DNA of 64,000 nt, taken from assembly GCF_021129305.1 (NCBI RefSeq), contig NZ_JAJOMB010000035.1:1-64000 (forward strand), given 5' to 3'. The DNA comes from Kineosporia babensis. GTDB lineage: Bacteria > Actinomycetota > Actinomycetes > Actinomycetales > Kineosporiaceae. The notes below the pieces were generated by a model. It was not told the origin of the DNA. It made no database searches and saw only the letters and a program-made list of their open reading frames with translations. Every line of letters begins with the position of its first letter. Positions within the stretch are counted from its first letter, which is position 1. A program made the translations under genes and the position numbers. This document shows positions 1 to 8,722 of this stretch, piece after piece.

Positions 1-1033
1 CGGATGCCTTGCGCTCTCCTTGGGATAGGCCGACGTAGGTGATCCCCTTGCGTACGGTTCGGGTGATACCCAGGAAGTAGTTGAATGCACCTTGAACTTT
101 CCAGTTCGCGCTCTCCCCGTCGCCGCCCGGGGAAATGAGGTAGAACAGTTCGCCCTTGTAGTAACTCAGTATGTTCTCAGTGACGACATTGGCTCCGGCG
201 CAGTAGTGGAAGATGATCTCGGCACCAGGGTCTCCGTCGATGGGGCCTGCGCCGGCGTAGGGGTCACCGGGCCAGCAGGCAATGGGAACGGTCTTGATCA
301 GCAGGCGATCCCGTGTTCGGACGCGGAACTGGGCGTTGTCTCCTCGCCTTACGACGCCGAGTTGGTCGGCGATCTTGTCTCCGTCGATGTCGATCCGTTT
401 CACTACTCTGCATCCTTGTACGCCCGTGCAGGCTCCAGGGTTCTTCACTTTGACCGCCGTAGCGGCTGACGAGGAAGGTGCCGTGATGGTGGTACCAGCG
501 AAGGAGAAGCGCCAAGATCCGCTGTGGGAAGCGCGAACTCGGGCGGTTAGGGCTCCTTCGGCGCTCGAGCGGAGCGTGGCCACTTTCTTCCAGCGATTGG
601 TGCCGGACGAGCGGAAATCCAGTCGAACCTGCTGTCGCTCTACAGGCGCGCCGTCGAGCAGGCCGCTGAACGTAAGCAGCGCGCCCTTGAGGATGCTGGT
701 GCCTGAAGCGGCGATCGTCAGGTTGGAACTGCCGCGCACCAATGGGTCACGTACGAAAGCCTTCTGGCTGACTTCGTTCCCGTTCGGGTCAAACAGCGTG
801 AGCCCGGCCAATACGACGTAGCGGCCTAATTCCAGGGCCTGGCTCGTGTCATAGGTAGCGCTCCAGACGTCCACGTCGTCCGTGTCCTGGGTCCGGGTCA
901 ACTTGCCTGCCAGGTTCACAACCCCCTGACTGTTGCTGGGAGGTCGCACCGTGAGGTGGAAGGCAGTCCGGTAGCCAGCCTGCTCGCCATCGGTGTAGCC
1001 GTCTTGATGGCGCGGGATGGGTTCCAGCGGCAT
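1..1033 (-). CDS. Secreted Ig-like/VCBS-type protein, partial at both ends
   Basis: An uninterrupted minus-strand frame of about 344 codons runs from about position 1033 off the left edge. The middle part (TSILKGALLTFSGLL ... WRFSFAGT) resembles the Ig-like modules of actinomycete secreted proteins. The later part has FG-GAP/VCBS-like steps (DIDGDKIADQLG, then IDGDPGAEIIF). Paired cysteines in the C-terminal part fit an exported protein. There is no signal peptide, and no ribosome binding site before the first usable ATG at 1033. The frame runs head-on into a recombinase that is also truncated at its 5' end, so the N-terminus was probably lost at a junction near 1030-1045. Function is unknown; surface or extracellular location is inferred. 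Confidence 0.6.
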   Translation of the reverse strand, partial: MPLEPIPRHQDGYTDGEQAGYRTAFHLTVRPPSNSQGVVNLAGKLTRTQDTDDVDVWSATYDTSQALELGRYVVLAGLTLFDPNGNEVSQKAFVRDPLVRGSSNLTIAASGTSILKGALLTFSGLLDGAPVERQQVRLDFRSSGTNRWKKVATLRSSAEGALTARVRASHSGSWRFSFAGTTITAPSSSAATAVKVKNPGACTGVQGCRVVKRIDIDGDKIADQLGVVRRGDNAQFRVRTRDRLLIKTVPIACWPGDPYAGAGPIDGDPGAEIIFHYCAGANVVTENILSYYKGELFYLISPGGDGESANWKVQGAFNYFLGITRTVRKGITYVGLSQGERKAS

Positions 1034-1643
1034 GTTGGCGAATGTGCTCGAGGGACAGTGGCTGGATGTCCTGCAGGTGGCTCGTGGCCTGTCTGCACGG
1101 AATCGGTTGATGTTGGCGTTGGCTTACGACGCCGCGTTGCGTCGGGAGGAGCTGTGCTCGCTGCGGACCGATGATCTGGATCCGGCTCATCGCACGCTGC
1201 GCGTTCGGGCGCAGACGACAAAGAACCGCTTGGAGCGGGTGGTTCCGTACTCGGCATCGACCGGCGTGTTGATGTCGGCATACCTGGAGCATCGGGCCAC
1301 GCTGACCCGGGCTCGAGGCGCTCTGTTCGTGTCAGAGTCGCGGCGTAATCCGGGTCAGCCTCTGAGTTTGTGGACGTGGTCGAAAGTTGTTCGCCAGATT
1401 GCTATCACGGCTGGAGCTGAACGGTTCTCAACGCACACGACCCGACATCTGTGTCTGACTGACCTGGCCCGGATGGGCTGGGAGCTGCACGCGATCGCAA
1501 CGTTCGCCGGGCACAGGAACACCGATTCCACTTTGCGTTACATTCATTTGTCTGGCCGGGACCTGGCCGACAAGCTGGCCCGGGCATGGACCACGTCCAC
1601 GCCTGGCGAATTCAGGCGCTCACTGCGGAATCTGTCGTCGTGA
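1017..1643 (+). pseudogene. Tyrosine recombinase, catalytic domain only (5'-truncated)
   Basis: This 208-residue frame holds the catalytic half of a phage-type integrase: Arg in ALRREEL (about 42/43), Lys in TTKNR (69), HTTR (140-143), GHRN (His 166) and the nucleophile Tyr 175 in LRYIH. Full-length relatives have another 100-200 N-terminal residues (SAM-like core-binding domain), absent here. No good ribosome binding site precedes 1017, and an antisense truncated gene meets it at this point. It is followed after 13 bp by a second, larger recombinase, the tandem arrangement of Tn554-like transposons, which use two or three recombinases together. Probably inactive. Confidence 0.7.
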
Positions 1644-1656
1644 CGGGCGGGCAAAG

Positions 1657-3913
1657 GTGAGCGCTTCACCGACGTCCGCCGGAGGTGTCGCTGACGGAGC
1701 CGGACGCTGGGCGTGGCCGGTCGAGGTGGACCGTTATGACCGGTCCGCTGCCCTGCGGCCGGCCGAGGTAAGGGGCGTAGAGGACCTCGGGGTGCACAAT
1801 CTGCGGCGCCTGCAGCACCACGACCCGCACGCACCCGACTGGCGAAAGATCGCTCGCCTGCTGGCACCGCTGGAGGCAGTCAACGCTGCCCTGGACTCGC
1901 CAGCGACCACGCACCGACGTCGAGCCATGCTCGACACGGTCGCTCTTCTGCTGACTCACTGCGCCGAGACCGGCCGCACCTTCTGGGCCTGGACCGGCGA
2001 GGAGTGGATCCATCTGCTCGGCCGCGACCAGATCCAGTTCCACCGGCATTCACCCGCGTGGGCGGGCGACGAGGTTCGGCCCTATCTCGCCGCTCATGCC
2101 TACCTGCTGGGCTCTTTCACTGATTTCCACAAACTGGGCAGCTTCCAACGCCTAACCTTGTCCCGGCGGATCTTCGGACGTGCCCGAGTAGACGAGGAGA
2201 TAACCCGCATCCGCGCCGTTCTCGGCGCCTGGGGATACCAATTGGGCCGCCCCGAGGACACCTTGCTGCCGATGGTCGCCTGCCAGGTGTTCCTCCTCAA
2301 TCGCAGCCCATACTGCGAGGATCTCGATACGGATCTGTTCGACCGCATCCGCGAGAACCGCATGCTGCAGGGGCCTCAACTCAACACTCTCCATGCGCTG
2401 CAGCGGGCCGTTGCCGATCTCGGGTTCTGCGATCCTCCTCAGCAGCGCACCGGCCGCCAGAATGCCCGGGCCAGTGGCGGAGCCAGGGTCTGGGAACAAT
2501 GGGTCGATCGCTGGCACGACACCTCCACACTCACCCCGGGCGTTCGTGGCGACTTCCGCTGCACCCTGCTGCGAGTGGGCCGGTGGATCGCGGCCGAACA
2601 TCCCGAAGCCGGGGACCCAAGCGACTGGACCCGCCAGACCTGCGCGACCTGGATCGCCGCGCTCGACCGGATGAACGTCGGCGACTACGTCCAGCGCACC
2701 GTCGGGCTCAAGGACCGTCTGGGCAAACCTCTGGAAGCTGCCACGAAGGCCGGTCAGATCACCGCGCTGCGCACGTTCTTCCGTGACTGTCAGGAATGGG
2801 ATTGGCTGCCGCAACGTTTCGATCCTCAACGCGCCCTTGCCGTTCCCCGCACCATCGCGGCATTACTTGGCCCCGACCCGCGGATCATCGCCGACGAGAT
2901 CTGGGCGAAACTCCTGTGGGCCGGTCTGAACCTCAGCGCTGAGGATCTCCCGCAGACCCAGGCCGGACACTTCTACCCCTTCGAACTGGTCCGTGCACTC
3001 ACCCTTACCTGGCTGTTCTCAGGCCAGAGAAGCAACGAGATCTCCCGCCTGAGAACGGGCTGCATCCGCTGGCAGCATCAGGACGCCACCATCGATAGCA
3101 CCTCGGATCATCCTCGGCCAGGCCATCGACGCATGGCAGTCCCTGCGACCGGCCCAGCCGAAGTTCACCGATCGCCGAACCGGGGAACGCGTAGATCTGC
3201 TGTTCGCCGTTCGTGCCCAGCGTGTTTCGACCAGCTACATCAACAATACGGTCATCCCGATGCTCTGCCGCAAGGCGGGAGTCCCGCCCGCCGATATTCG
3301 TGGCAGCATCACCAGCCACCGCGCCCGCTCAACCATCGCCAGCCAGCTCTACAACGCCAAGGAACCGATGACCTTGTTCGAGCTTCAGGCGTGGCTCGGG
3401 CACCGATCGCCGCAGTCCTCCCAGTACTACGCGAAGATCACCCCGAACACACTCTCCAAAGCCTACAGCGAAGCAGGGTATTTCGAGCGGAACGTTCGCA
3501 CCGTCGAAGTCCTCATCGATCGCGACAAGGTCGCCTCGGGCGCCGCTGCCGACGGTGACCCCTGGCAGCACTACGACCTCGGCCACGGATACTGCACCTA
3601 CACCTTCTTCGAACAGTGCCAGCACCGTATGGCCTGCGCCCGCTGCGACTTCTACACCCCGAAAGAATCAACGAAAGCCCAACTCCTGGAAGCCAAAGGA
3701 AATCTCCAGAGGATGGCCGTCTCGATCTCGCTGACTGATGACGAGCACGCGGCCGTCACCGACGGACAGAGCGCGCTCGATCGTCTCCTGACCAGACTCG
3801 CCGATATCCCCACCCCGGCCGGCCCCACTCCGAGCCAGTTGAGCCAGACACCGAGCACGGCTCGGCTCTTACCGATCGCCGCAGTCCGACAGGGCAAAGC
3901 GGCACACACTTGA
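1657..3913 (+). pseudogene. Large Tn554-type tyrosine recombinase, frameshifted
   Basis: The N-terminal frame begins at GTG 1657 and is collinear with a large site-specific recombinase up to about 3100, including the first catalytic Arg context (FSGQRSNEISRLRTG). The frame then shifts: the expected continuation (ILGQAIDAWQSLRP...) is in the next frame, with the HRAR box, the LGHRS box, the Tyr in SQYYAKI and a Cys-rich tail (YCTYTFFEQCQHRMACARC) ending at 3913. Related proteins have residues between these parts that are missing here, so a small deletion plus frameshift near 3095-3115 is likely. The Cys-rich tail is typical of the third recombinase of Tn554-like elements. Probably non-functional. 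Confidence 0.7.
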
Positions 3914-5475
3914 CAATCGAGATTCCACAGATTGATGCGGGTGTTGTGGCCTTCGACAGGGCCGCTGGAGTAGGGCAGGGACAGTCCTGCGCGCACGGCG
4001 TCGTAGTCGGTGAGCAGGCCACGGGCGAAGGACTTCAGCTCGGGTTGATCGGTGGTGACGTTCACCTGCGCGAGCCAGGTGTTCAGATTTCGGTCGCCGG
4101 TGCGTCTGGTCATCATCTCGGCGAAGCCGCGGACATGCTGGGCCAGGGGTAGGCAGTTCTCCAAGAGGTGATTCAGGCCGACTTTTTCGTCAGCGTCGAG
4201 GTCATCGGGGCGAGTGCACAACCGCCGAGTCAGTTCGCGCACGGTCAATGGTTTGCGGGCTGGACTGGCGGACGGTGTCTCGATGCGCCAGGGCTGGAGA
4301 TACTTGCGCAGGGCGTTGCCTTGTCCTCGGTAGCCTCGTGCGCGGAGCAGGCCCAGGAGGACGGCGGCGTTCGTGATGCCCGAAGTCCATTGCTGGCGGA
4401 GGAAGTCACGGTGCTGGTCGAGTTCTCGTCCACGGCCGGCTCGGTGACCGCGATACAGCTCCTCAGGTCGGGCGGCTCGCGCGAACACCCTGACCGTGCC
4501 CCGCGACAGGCCGGTACGGCGCATGATCTCCCGGAGCGAGAGCTTCTGATCCAGAAGGTCATGCACGACGTGCCACCGTTCTTGATGGCGCGCATCGAGA
4601 CCGGTCACGGGGCCTGCATTGACGACATTGAGCGTTGTTGGCTCACCGGGCTCCGCTGGGTATGCCCCGGGCTCATCAACGCCCTGCTCATGTGGAAGGT
4701 GTTCTTCTGAAATGTGTTTCCAGGAACTGCGCAGCCGTTTGACCGCCTTCTCGACGTGGCCAGCGAGGTTGTGCCAAAGGTGCCACCGGTCAGCCACCTG
4801 TACTGCGTCGGGGATCGCATCCCGCGTGGCCTGGGCATATGCACCGGCACGATCGCGACAGACGACGTGAACGTCGTTGCCGTGCTCGTGCAACCAGGTG
4901 GTGAGCGTCTCGGAGTCTCGGCCGGCGGGGAGATCGAGCGGGCGACGCGTGTCGAGGTCGATCAGGACAGTGCCGTAGTTGTGCCCTCGGCGCAGCGCGA
5001 AGTCGTCTACTCCCAAGATGCGTAAACCCCTTTCGGGAGAATCCGGGTCGGGCAGCCGTCGAACGATGCGCACCAGCGTGTCCCGCTCGACGGGCAACCC
5101 GAGACCGCTGGCCAGGCGGGCTCCTGCCCGGCCGGCCAGGACCAGGGCGATCTGAGCCAGCATGGCTCCGGCCAGGACCGTTCGGCGCGCGTGGCGGTGA
5201 GTCACCTCGGGGATCTGCTCGCTGAACGTGGCCTGCGGACAAGAAACGTTCTCACAGCGGAATCGGCGCACCTGCAGCCTGATGGTCGCCGTCCGGCCGG
5301 ACATCGGAGCATCCATCAGTGTCCGCCGGTAGCGGCCGTGGACGCGGACTGAACTGGCTCCGCAGCGATGACAGACGGCCTCACAAGTGCGGCTTTCGGC
5401 TCGCAGGGTCACGCTCGAACTGGCGGAACTGGCTACAGTCAGACGCAACTGAGTCAGGTGGGCGGAACCTGTCAA
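3652..5475 (-). pseudogene. ISL3-family transposase, damaged at both ends
   Basis: The frame encodes an ISL3 transposase: an N-terminal zinc-finger-like region (CHRCG ... FRCENVSCPQ), a DDE core (GVDDFALRRG, VVCRDRAGAY, YSSGPVEGHNTRI) and an inserted helix-turn-helix (LSLREIMRRTGLSRGTV). After NTRI, near 3935, the expected C-terminus is replaced by readthrough antisense to the neighbouring recombinase, so the true 3' end and terminal repeat are lost. At the 5' end only a TTG start is available at 5475, and the first few residues normally before LTQLRL are missing next to the IS3-family element. An inactive remnant is likely. Confidence 0.75.
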
Positions 5476-5488
5476 CCTGTTTGAGACA

Positions 5489-6499
5489 CTACGCTGCCGA
5501 GGTCTTATGTAGATCCTGGTCGGATTCGATGGTCGATGGTGGCTTGTTGATCCAGGTCTTGGCCGGGAGGCCTGGTGCGGTGGGCCGACGGCGGAAACGC
5601 TCAGGGTGCTGGTCGTAGGCTTGGTTGAGGATCTTCTGACGGTGGTCGCGGGCGTCTTTCCAGGTGCCGTCGTGGACGGAGGCGGGCGTGTAGAGACCGA
5701 TGCCGGAGTGGCGGTGCTCGTTGTTGTAGTAGCGGAAGAAGATGGTGAGGAAGATCTGAGCGTCGCCGAGGCCTGTGAAGAACTCGGGAAACGCCGGGCA
5801 ATACTTCAGGGTCTTGAAAGCTGATTCGCTGTAGGGATTGTCGTTCGACGTGTGGGGTCGGGACAACGACCGGTTGACGCGTAGATCGGCCAGGAGGTCC
5901 GCGACGTCCTTGCTGGTCATCGAGGTCCCGTTGTCGGAGTGCACGGTGTGTGGCATCACCCCGCCGTTGCGCTCGATCGCATGGTTGATGAATTCTGCTG
6001 CCAAGGGTCTGGTTTCGGTTGAATGGACCTCCCAGTGGATGACCTTGCGTGAGTAGATGTCGAGAACGACGTACAGGTCGAGGTAAACGCCCTTGGTAGC
6101 CGTCTTGAGTTTCGTGATGTCCCAGGACCAGACCTGGTCTGGTCCTGTGGCCACGAGCTCGGGCCTGGTCCGGGGTGGATGGCGCGCCTGGGCTCGGCGT
6201 TCGATGACCTGGTCGGCGTCGCGCAGGACGCGGTAGAACGTGGAAATGCTTCCGAGATAGGTTCCTTCGTCGATGAGGACGGCCCATGCCTGGGAGGCGG
6301 ACTTGTCGGCGAACCGGTCGCTGTCGAGTTCATGAAGGATCCGGGCTCGTTCCCCGTCGCTCAGCGCGGCCGGCTGGACGCCTCCTCCGGGCGCACGGGG
6401 CGGCCCCAGGACCGGCGGGCGCTGGCGCCGGTAGTGCGTGGCCCGGGCCACGCCCAGGAGCCGGCAGGCCGCCTGGGTCGAAGAGTTCGCCGCGACCAC
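5489..6499 (-). CDS. IS3-family transposase OrfB (DDE catalytic subunit)
   Basis: This 336-residue protein has an N-terminal HTH-like IS3 region (QAACRLLGVARATHYRR) followed by an rve integrase core. The catalytic acids are visible as Asp in WSWDITKLKT, Asp in HSDNGTSMT and Glu in NPYSESAFKTLKY. The frame is open upstream of the GTG at 6499 and overlaps the end of orfA, the usual IS3 arrangement in which programmed frameshifting makes the OrfAB transposase. The length is normal for the family and no internal break is seen, so it could be active. Confidence 0.88.
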   Translation of the reverse strand: MVAANSSTQAACRLLGVARATHYRRQRPPVLGPPRAPGGGVQPAALSDGERARILHELDSDRFADKSASQAWAVLIDEGTYLGSISTFYRVLRDADQVIERRAQARHPPRTRPELVATGPDQVWSWDITKLKTATKGVYLDLYVVLDIYSRKVIHWEVHSTETRPLAAEFINHAIERNGGVMPHTVHSDNGTSMTSKDVADLLADLRVNRSLSRPHTSNDNPYSESAFKTLKYCPAFPEFFTGLGDAQIFLTIFFRYYNNEHRHSGIGLYTPASVHDGTWKDARDHRQKILNQAYDQHPERFRRRPTAPGLPAKTWINKPPSTIESDQDLHKTSAA

Positions 6500-6525
6500 A
6501 GCGAACGTCTGCCTGGTGATCGCTG

Positions 6526-6963
6526 CTACTTCTGCTGAGTGTCCGCGCTCTCGGAGAGCGTCTCCAAGAGCGCGACCATTTTTCCCATGGCCTCCGTGAC
6601 CGCCTTGCTGCGGGCCAGTTCCGCCTGCAGGCGCGCGTTTTCCTTCCGGAGCTTGCGGTTCTCCGCCGATTCCGTGCTGGTCTTGGCCGGACCGGCCGAA
6701 GGGGCCAGGGCGGCGTGGGCGCCCTCGGCGGCGGCCTTGCGCCAGTTCTGGATGTGAGAGTGGTAGAGGCCTTCCCTGCGTAGCAGGGCGCCCCGGTCCC
6801 CGGCAGCTTCCAACTGGTCGTACTCGGCCAGGATCCTGGCCTTGTACGCCGCTGGGAACGTGCGGCGCTTACGCTGCCCGGCCCGCGGCCCTGGCCTGCC
6901 CTTGGGCGGCTCCTGTGGCCGGTCGGGGCCCTGCGACGTCATGTCTGCCACTGTCAATGTCAC
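6526..6963 (-). CDS. IS3-family transposase OrfA (DNA-binding subunit)
   Basis: This 145-residue protein has an HTH_Tnp_1-type domain (RRTFPAAYKARILAEYDQ ... HIQNWRKAA). Its C-terminal half is a heptad-patterned coiled coil (ENRKLRKENARLQAELARSK) of the kind that mediates IS3 OrfA/OrfAB dimerisation. GTG 6963 is the longest start; the ATG at 6942 is an alternative. It ends 26 bp before the orfB start, and the orfB frame is open across the overlap. Confidence 0.82.
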   Translation of the reverse strand: MTLTVADMTSQGPDRPQEPPKGRPGPRAGQRKRRTFPAAYKARILAEYDQLEAAGDRGALLRREGLYHSHIQNWRKAAAEGAHAALAPSAGPAKTSTESAENRKLRKENARLQAELARSKAVTEAMGKMVALLETLSESADTQQK

Positions 6964-6990
6964 CGTTCATGATCCACATCTCGCCCTGCT

Positions 6991-7507
6991 TGCTACAGAT
7001 GAGAGTACGTCCTTCATGTCTCACACAAGGCTGGCAGAGAGGGGGGGAAGAAGTGCCTCATCGAGATCACACTTTCGATCATGGCCATTACAACACCCGA
7101 GGTCAGCGCGCCACGCCGCAAACCATCACATAAAGTGCGCCAGAACCACTTTTCAGGAAGCTGCGACAAGCCCTGCGTTGCGGAGCCGAGAGGGGCCGCG
7201 CGTGCAGGTGACTCGGCGGATGAAAGCTGACCCTACATACCAACGACATCTCGATCCACCAGCCAATCGGGCGATCCAGACGGTGGAACTTCGCTCCACA
7301 TCGGTCCTGGACGATCGATGGCGCTGCTCCGTTCGGTCGACCGGTTGATTCGTTACTCTCGGGTTTACCGGCCAAGATCAACAAGTGGAGCCAGAACTCG
7401 CTAAAACGCGGGACCAGACGAGGGATGTTATGGCCAGACGGCCCGACGTCTGGTCTCGGCCAGCAGTACAGAACTTGTCTGCAGCTCCTGTCGAGCGTGC
7501 GGAAGGC
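6991..7507. other. Intergenic stretch with a dispersed repeat
   Basis: No convincing gene is seen between the IS3-family element and the membrane operon. The notable content is a copy of a dispersed repeat near 7337-7401 (listed separately). Open frames here have no homology-like features or good ribosome binding sites. Confidence 0.5.
7337..7401 (+). repeat. Dispersed repeat, copy 1
   Basis: About 62 bp match, with scattered mismatches, the reverse complement of 24953-25016. Shared words include GTTGATTCG (imperfect here), AAGATC, ACAAGTGGAGCCA and AACTC. It lies in a non-coding region and is probably the end of a decayed mobile or repetitive element. Confidence 0.55.
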
Positions 7508-7538
7508 CTGGTCAGAGGGCACTAGAACAAGTTGTGGA
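7508..7538 (+). promoter_or_regulatory. Conserved upstream motif, copy 1 (GGTCAG...CACTAGAACAA)
   Basis: GGTCAG, then after five bases CACTAGAACAA, then TGGA, lies upstream of the 7.7 kb membrane operon. The same spaced motif occurs at 30425-30455 upstream of the paralogous gene at 30517. Conservation in front of two paralogues but not in the flanks suggests a shared promoter or operator. The binding factor is unknown. Confidence 0.5.
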
Positions 7539-7595
7539 CGTAATAGCAGCTGTCCTTGCTGGCGTATCAAGTTGTGCGAGGAGAGGACACCGCTC

Positions 7596-7721
7596 ATGCG
7601 CTTTCCAGATCTGCCCAATCGACCGCCGGGAAGCTGCTTTCTGCGGTCCCGAACGTTCCAGATCCCTGTCTGCCAGGCATGGCCGGCGGAGCGGGGTACC
7701 TGTTGTGGCGGTGAGCAGTGA
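7596..7721 (+). CDS. Small upstream ORF (41 aa), coupled to the membrane operon
   Basis: A 41-codon frame starts at ATG 7596 after a purine-rich GAGGAGAGG stretch. It ends in TGA that overlaps the ATG of the next gene (TGATG). The peptide has several Pro and four Cys and matches no family I recognise. The one-base overlap and the good ribosome binding site suggest either a real small protein or a leader that couples translation of the downstream gene. The paralogous gene at 30517 lacks such a frame, which weakens the case. Confidence 0.35.
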   Translation: MRFPDLPNRPPGSCFLRSRTFQIPVCQAWPAERGTCCGGEQ

Positions 7722-8722
7722 TGCTGTACCGCCCGGGCGGCGGGTCCTCGCCCCGGCGTGCAGCGCTGCCGCAGCGCTGGCTCGCGTTCTTAGGCGTCGC
7801 GCTCGCGGTCTGCATCGTCATCATGATCCTGGCGAAGGGGATCGCCTCCAACTCCGATTCAGACAATGAACAGCTGTCGGGCAGTTCCCCGGTAAACGAG
7901 TCACAGGACTCGACCTTGACGGCGGAGGACGGTCTACCGGCAACTGACACCACGCAGTGGTCGATGGATGCGAGCAGTACCGCAGCGTCGGTATTGGTCG
8001 GCCCTGAGGTTCAGAGAGCTCGTGATGAAGTTGCCGCACGGGCGATGCCGGAGGCCGGTACCGGTCGCGCGTACGGCCGGGCGGAACCACCCACGGTGGC
8101 GATCCCACCCTCGATCGACCTGCCGCAAGCCCAGGATGTGGACGAGGTGGGCGTGGCCACGGGTTTCCCAGCCACGCAGGAGGGCGCCGTGGCACAGTTG
8201 GCGGCCATCGCGAGCGCCGCCGCAGACTCCTCTTCGCTGCCAGGGGTGGAGCGAGTTCGGCAGGGATGGGTGGCATCGGGTGGCCCGGGTGTAGGGGAGT
8301 GGACCTGGAGGTCCACGATGGCGCACCTTCTGACCACCATGGATGCGCCACTCGTGGGCTCGCCGGGTGTGAGAGTGAGCGGGCGTCCGGTGATGGGGCT
8401 GGTGAAGGACACCGGGGGACAGGAGGTCGGTGCGGGGTGGGCTGTGGTGTGTGTGAACGTCGCGCTGCACGTGCAGGTGAACGGTGCCGGCCATGATGGG
8501 GTGGTGGCTGACTGTCAGCGGATGCTGTGGGACGGTCGGCGGTGGCTGATCGGGCCGGGCGCTGTTCCTGCGCAGTTGGTGTCTCAGCCGGAGCCGGGCA
8601 CGGATGCTGCGTATGCGGCGGGCTTTCGTGATCTAACGGCGGAACCCCATACTGCCGGGCGCAGTTCGGGTTCTGCTGGAACCGAACTCCAGGGAGCGGC
8701 TCCGGAGCGGGGAAAGTCATGA
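7721..8722 (+). CDS. Single-pass membrane protein, paralogue of the 30517 gene
   Basis: The protein has a short cytoplasmic N-terminus, one TM helix at about residues 17-39 (LAFLGVALAVCIVIMILA), a Ser/Thr-rich linker and an extracytoplasmic domain. The domain has a GVATGFPATQEGAVAQLAAI block and a closing AAYAAGFRDL block. Both recur in the protein at 30517-31347 (GVATGYPQSPEGAVAQLAAI, AYAAGYRML), so the two are paralogues. It overlaps the next gene by 4 bp (ATGA), indicating an operon with the LysM-BTAD and DUF2637 proteins. GTG 7718 is an alternative start. The role is unknown; association with a Tad-like or conjugation-like envelope apparatus is inferred from the paralogue's location. Confidence 0.75.
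   Translation: MLYRPGGGSSPRRAALPQRWLAFLGVALAVCIVIMILAKGIASNSDSDNEQLSGSSPVNESQDSTLTAEDGLPATDTTQWSMDASSTAASVLVGPEVQRARDEVAARAMPEAGTGRAYGRAEPPTVAIPPSIDLPQAQDVDEVGVATGFPATQEGAVAQLAAIASAAADSSSLPGVERVRQGWVASGGPGVGEWTWRSTMAHLLTTMDAPLVGSPGVRVSGRPVMGLVKDTGGQEVGAGWAVVCVNVALHVQVNGAGHDGVVADCQRMLWDGRRWLIGPGAVPAQLVSQPEPGTDAAYAAGFRDLTAEPHTAGRSSGSAGTELQGAAPERGKS

Larger units (their letters stand above)
5480..6990 (-). mobile_element. IS3-family insertion sequence
   Basis: A two-gene IS3-type element (orfA then orfB, minus strand) fills this interval. The exact ends were not resolved: only a weak imperfect match was seen between about 5478-5492 and 6960-6980, and no convincing target duplication. It abuts the 5' end of the damaged ISL3 transposase, which suggests it inserted there. 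The coordinates of the ends are approximate. Confidence 0.6.

Noticed and set aside
849-1292. Minus-strand frames of 147 and 121 residues
   Set aside because: They are antisense to the recombinase catalytic domain or in other frames of the secreted-protein gene. The supported minus-strand frame is a different one.
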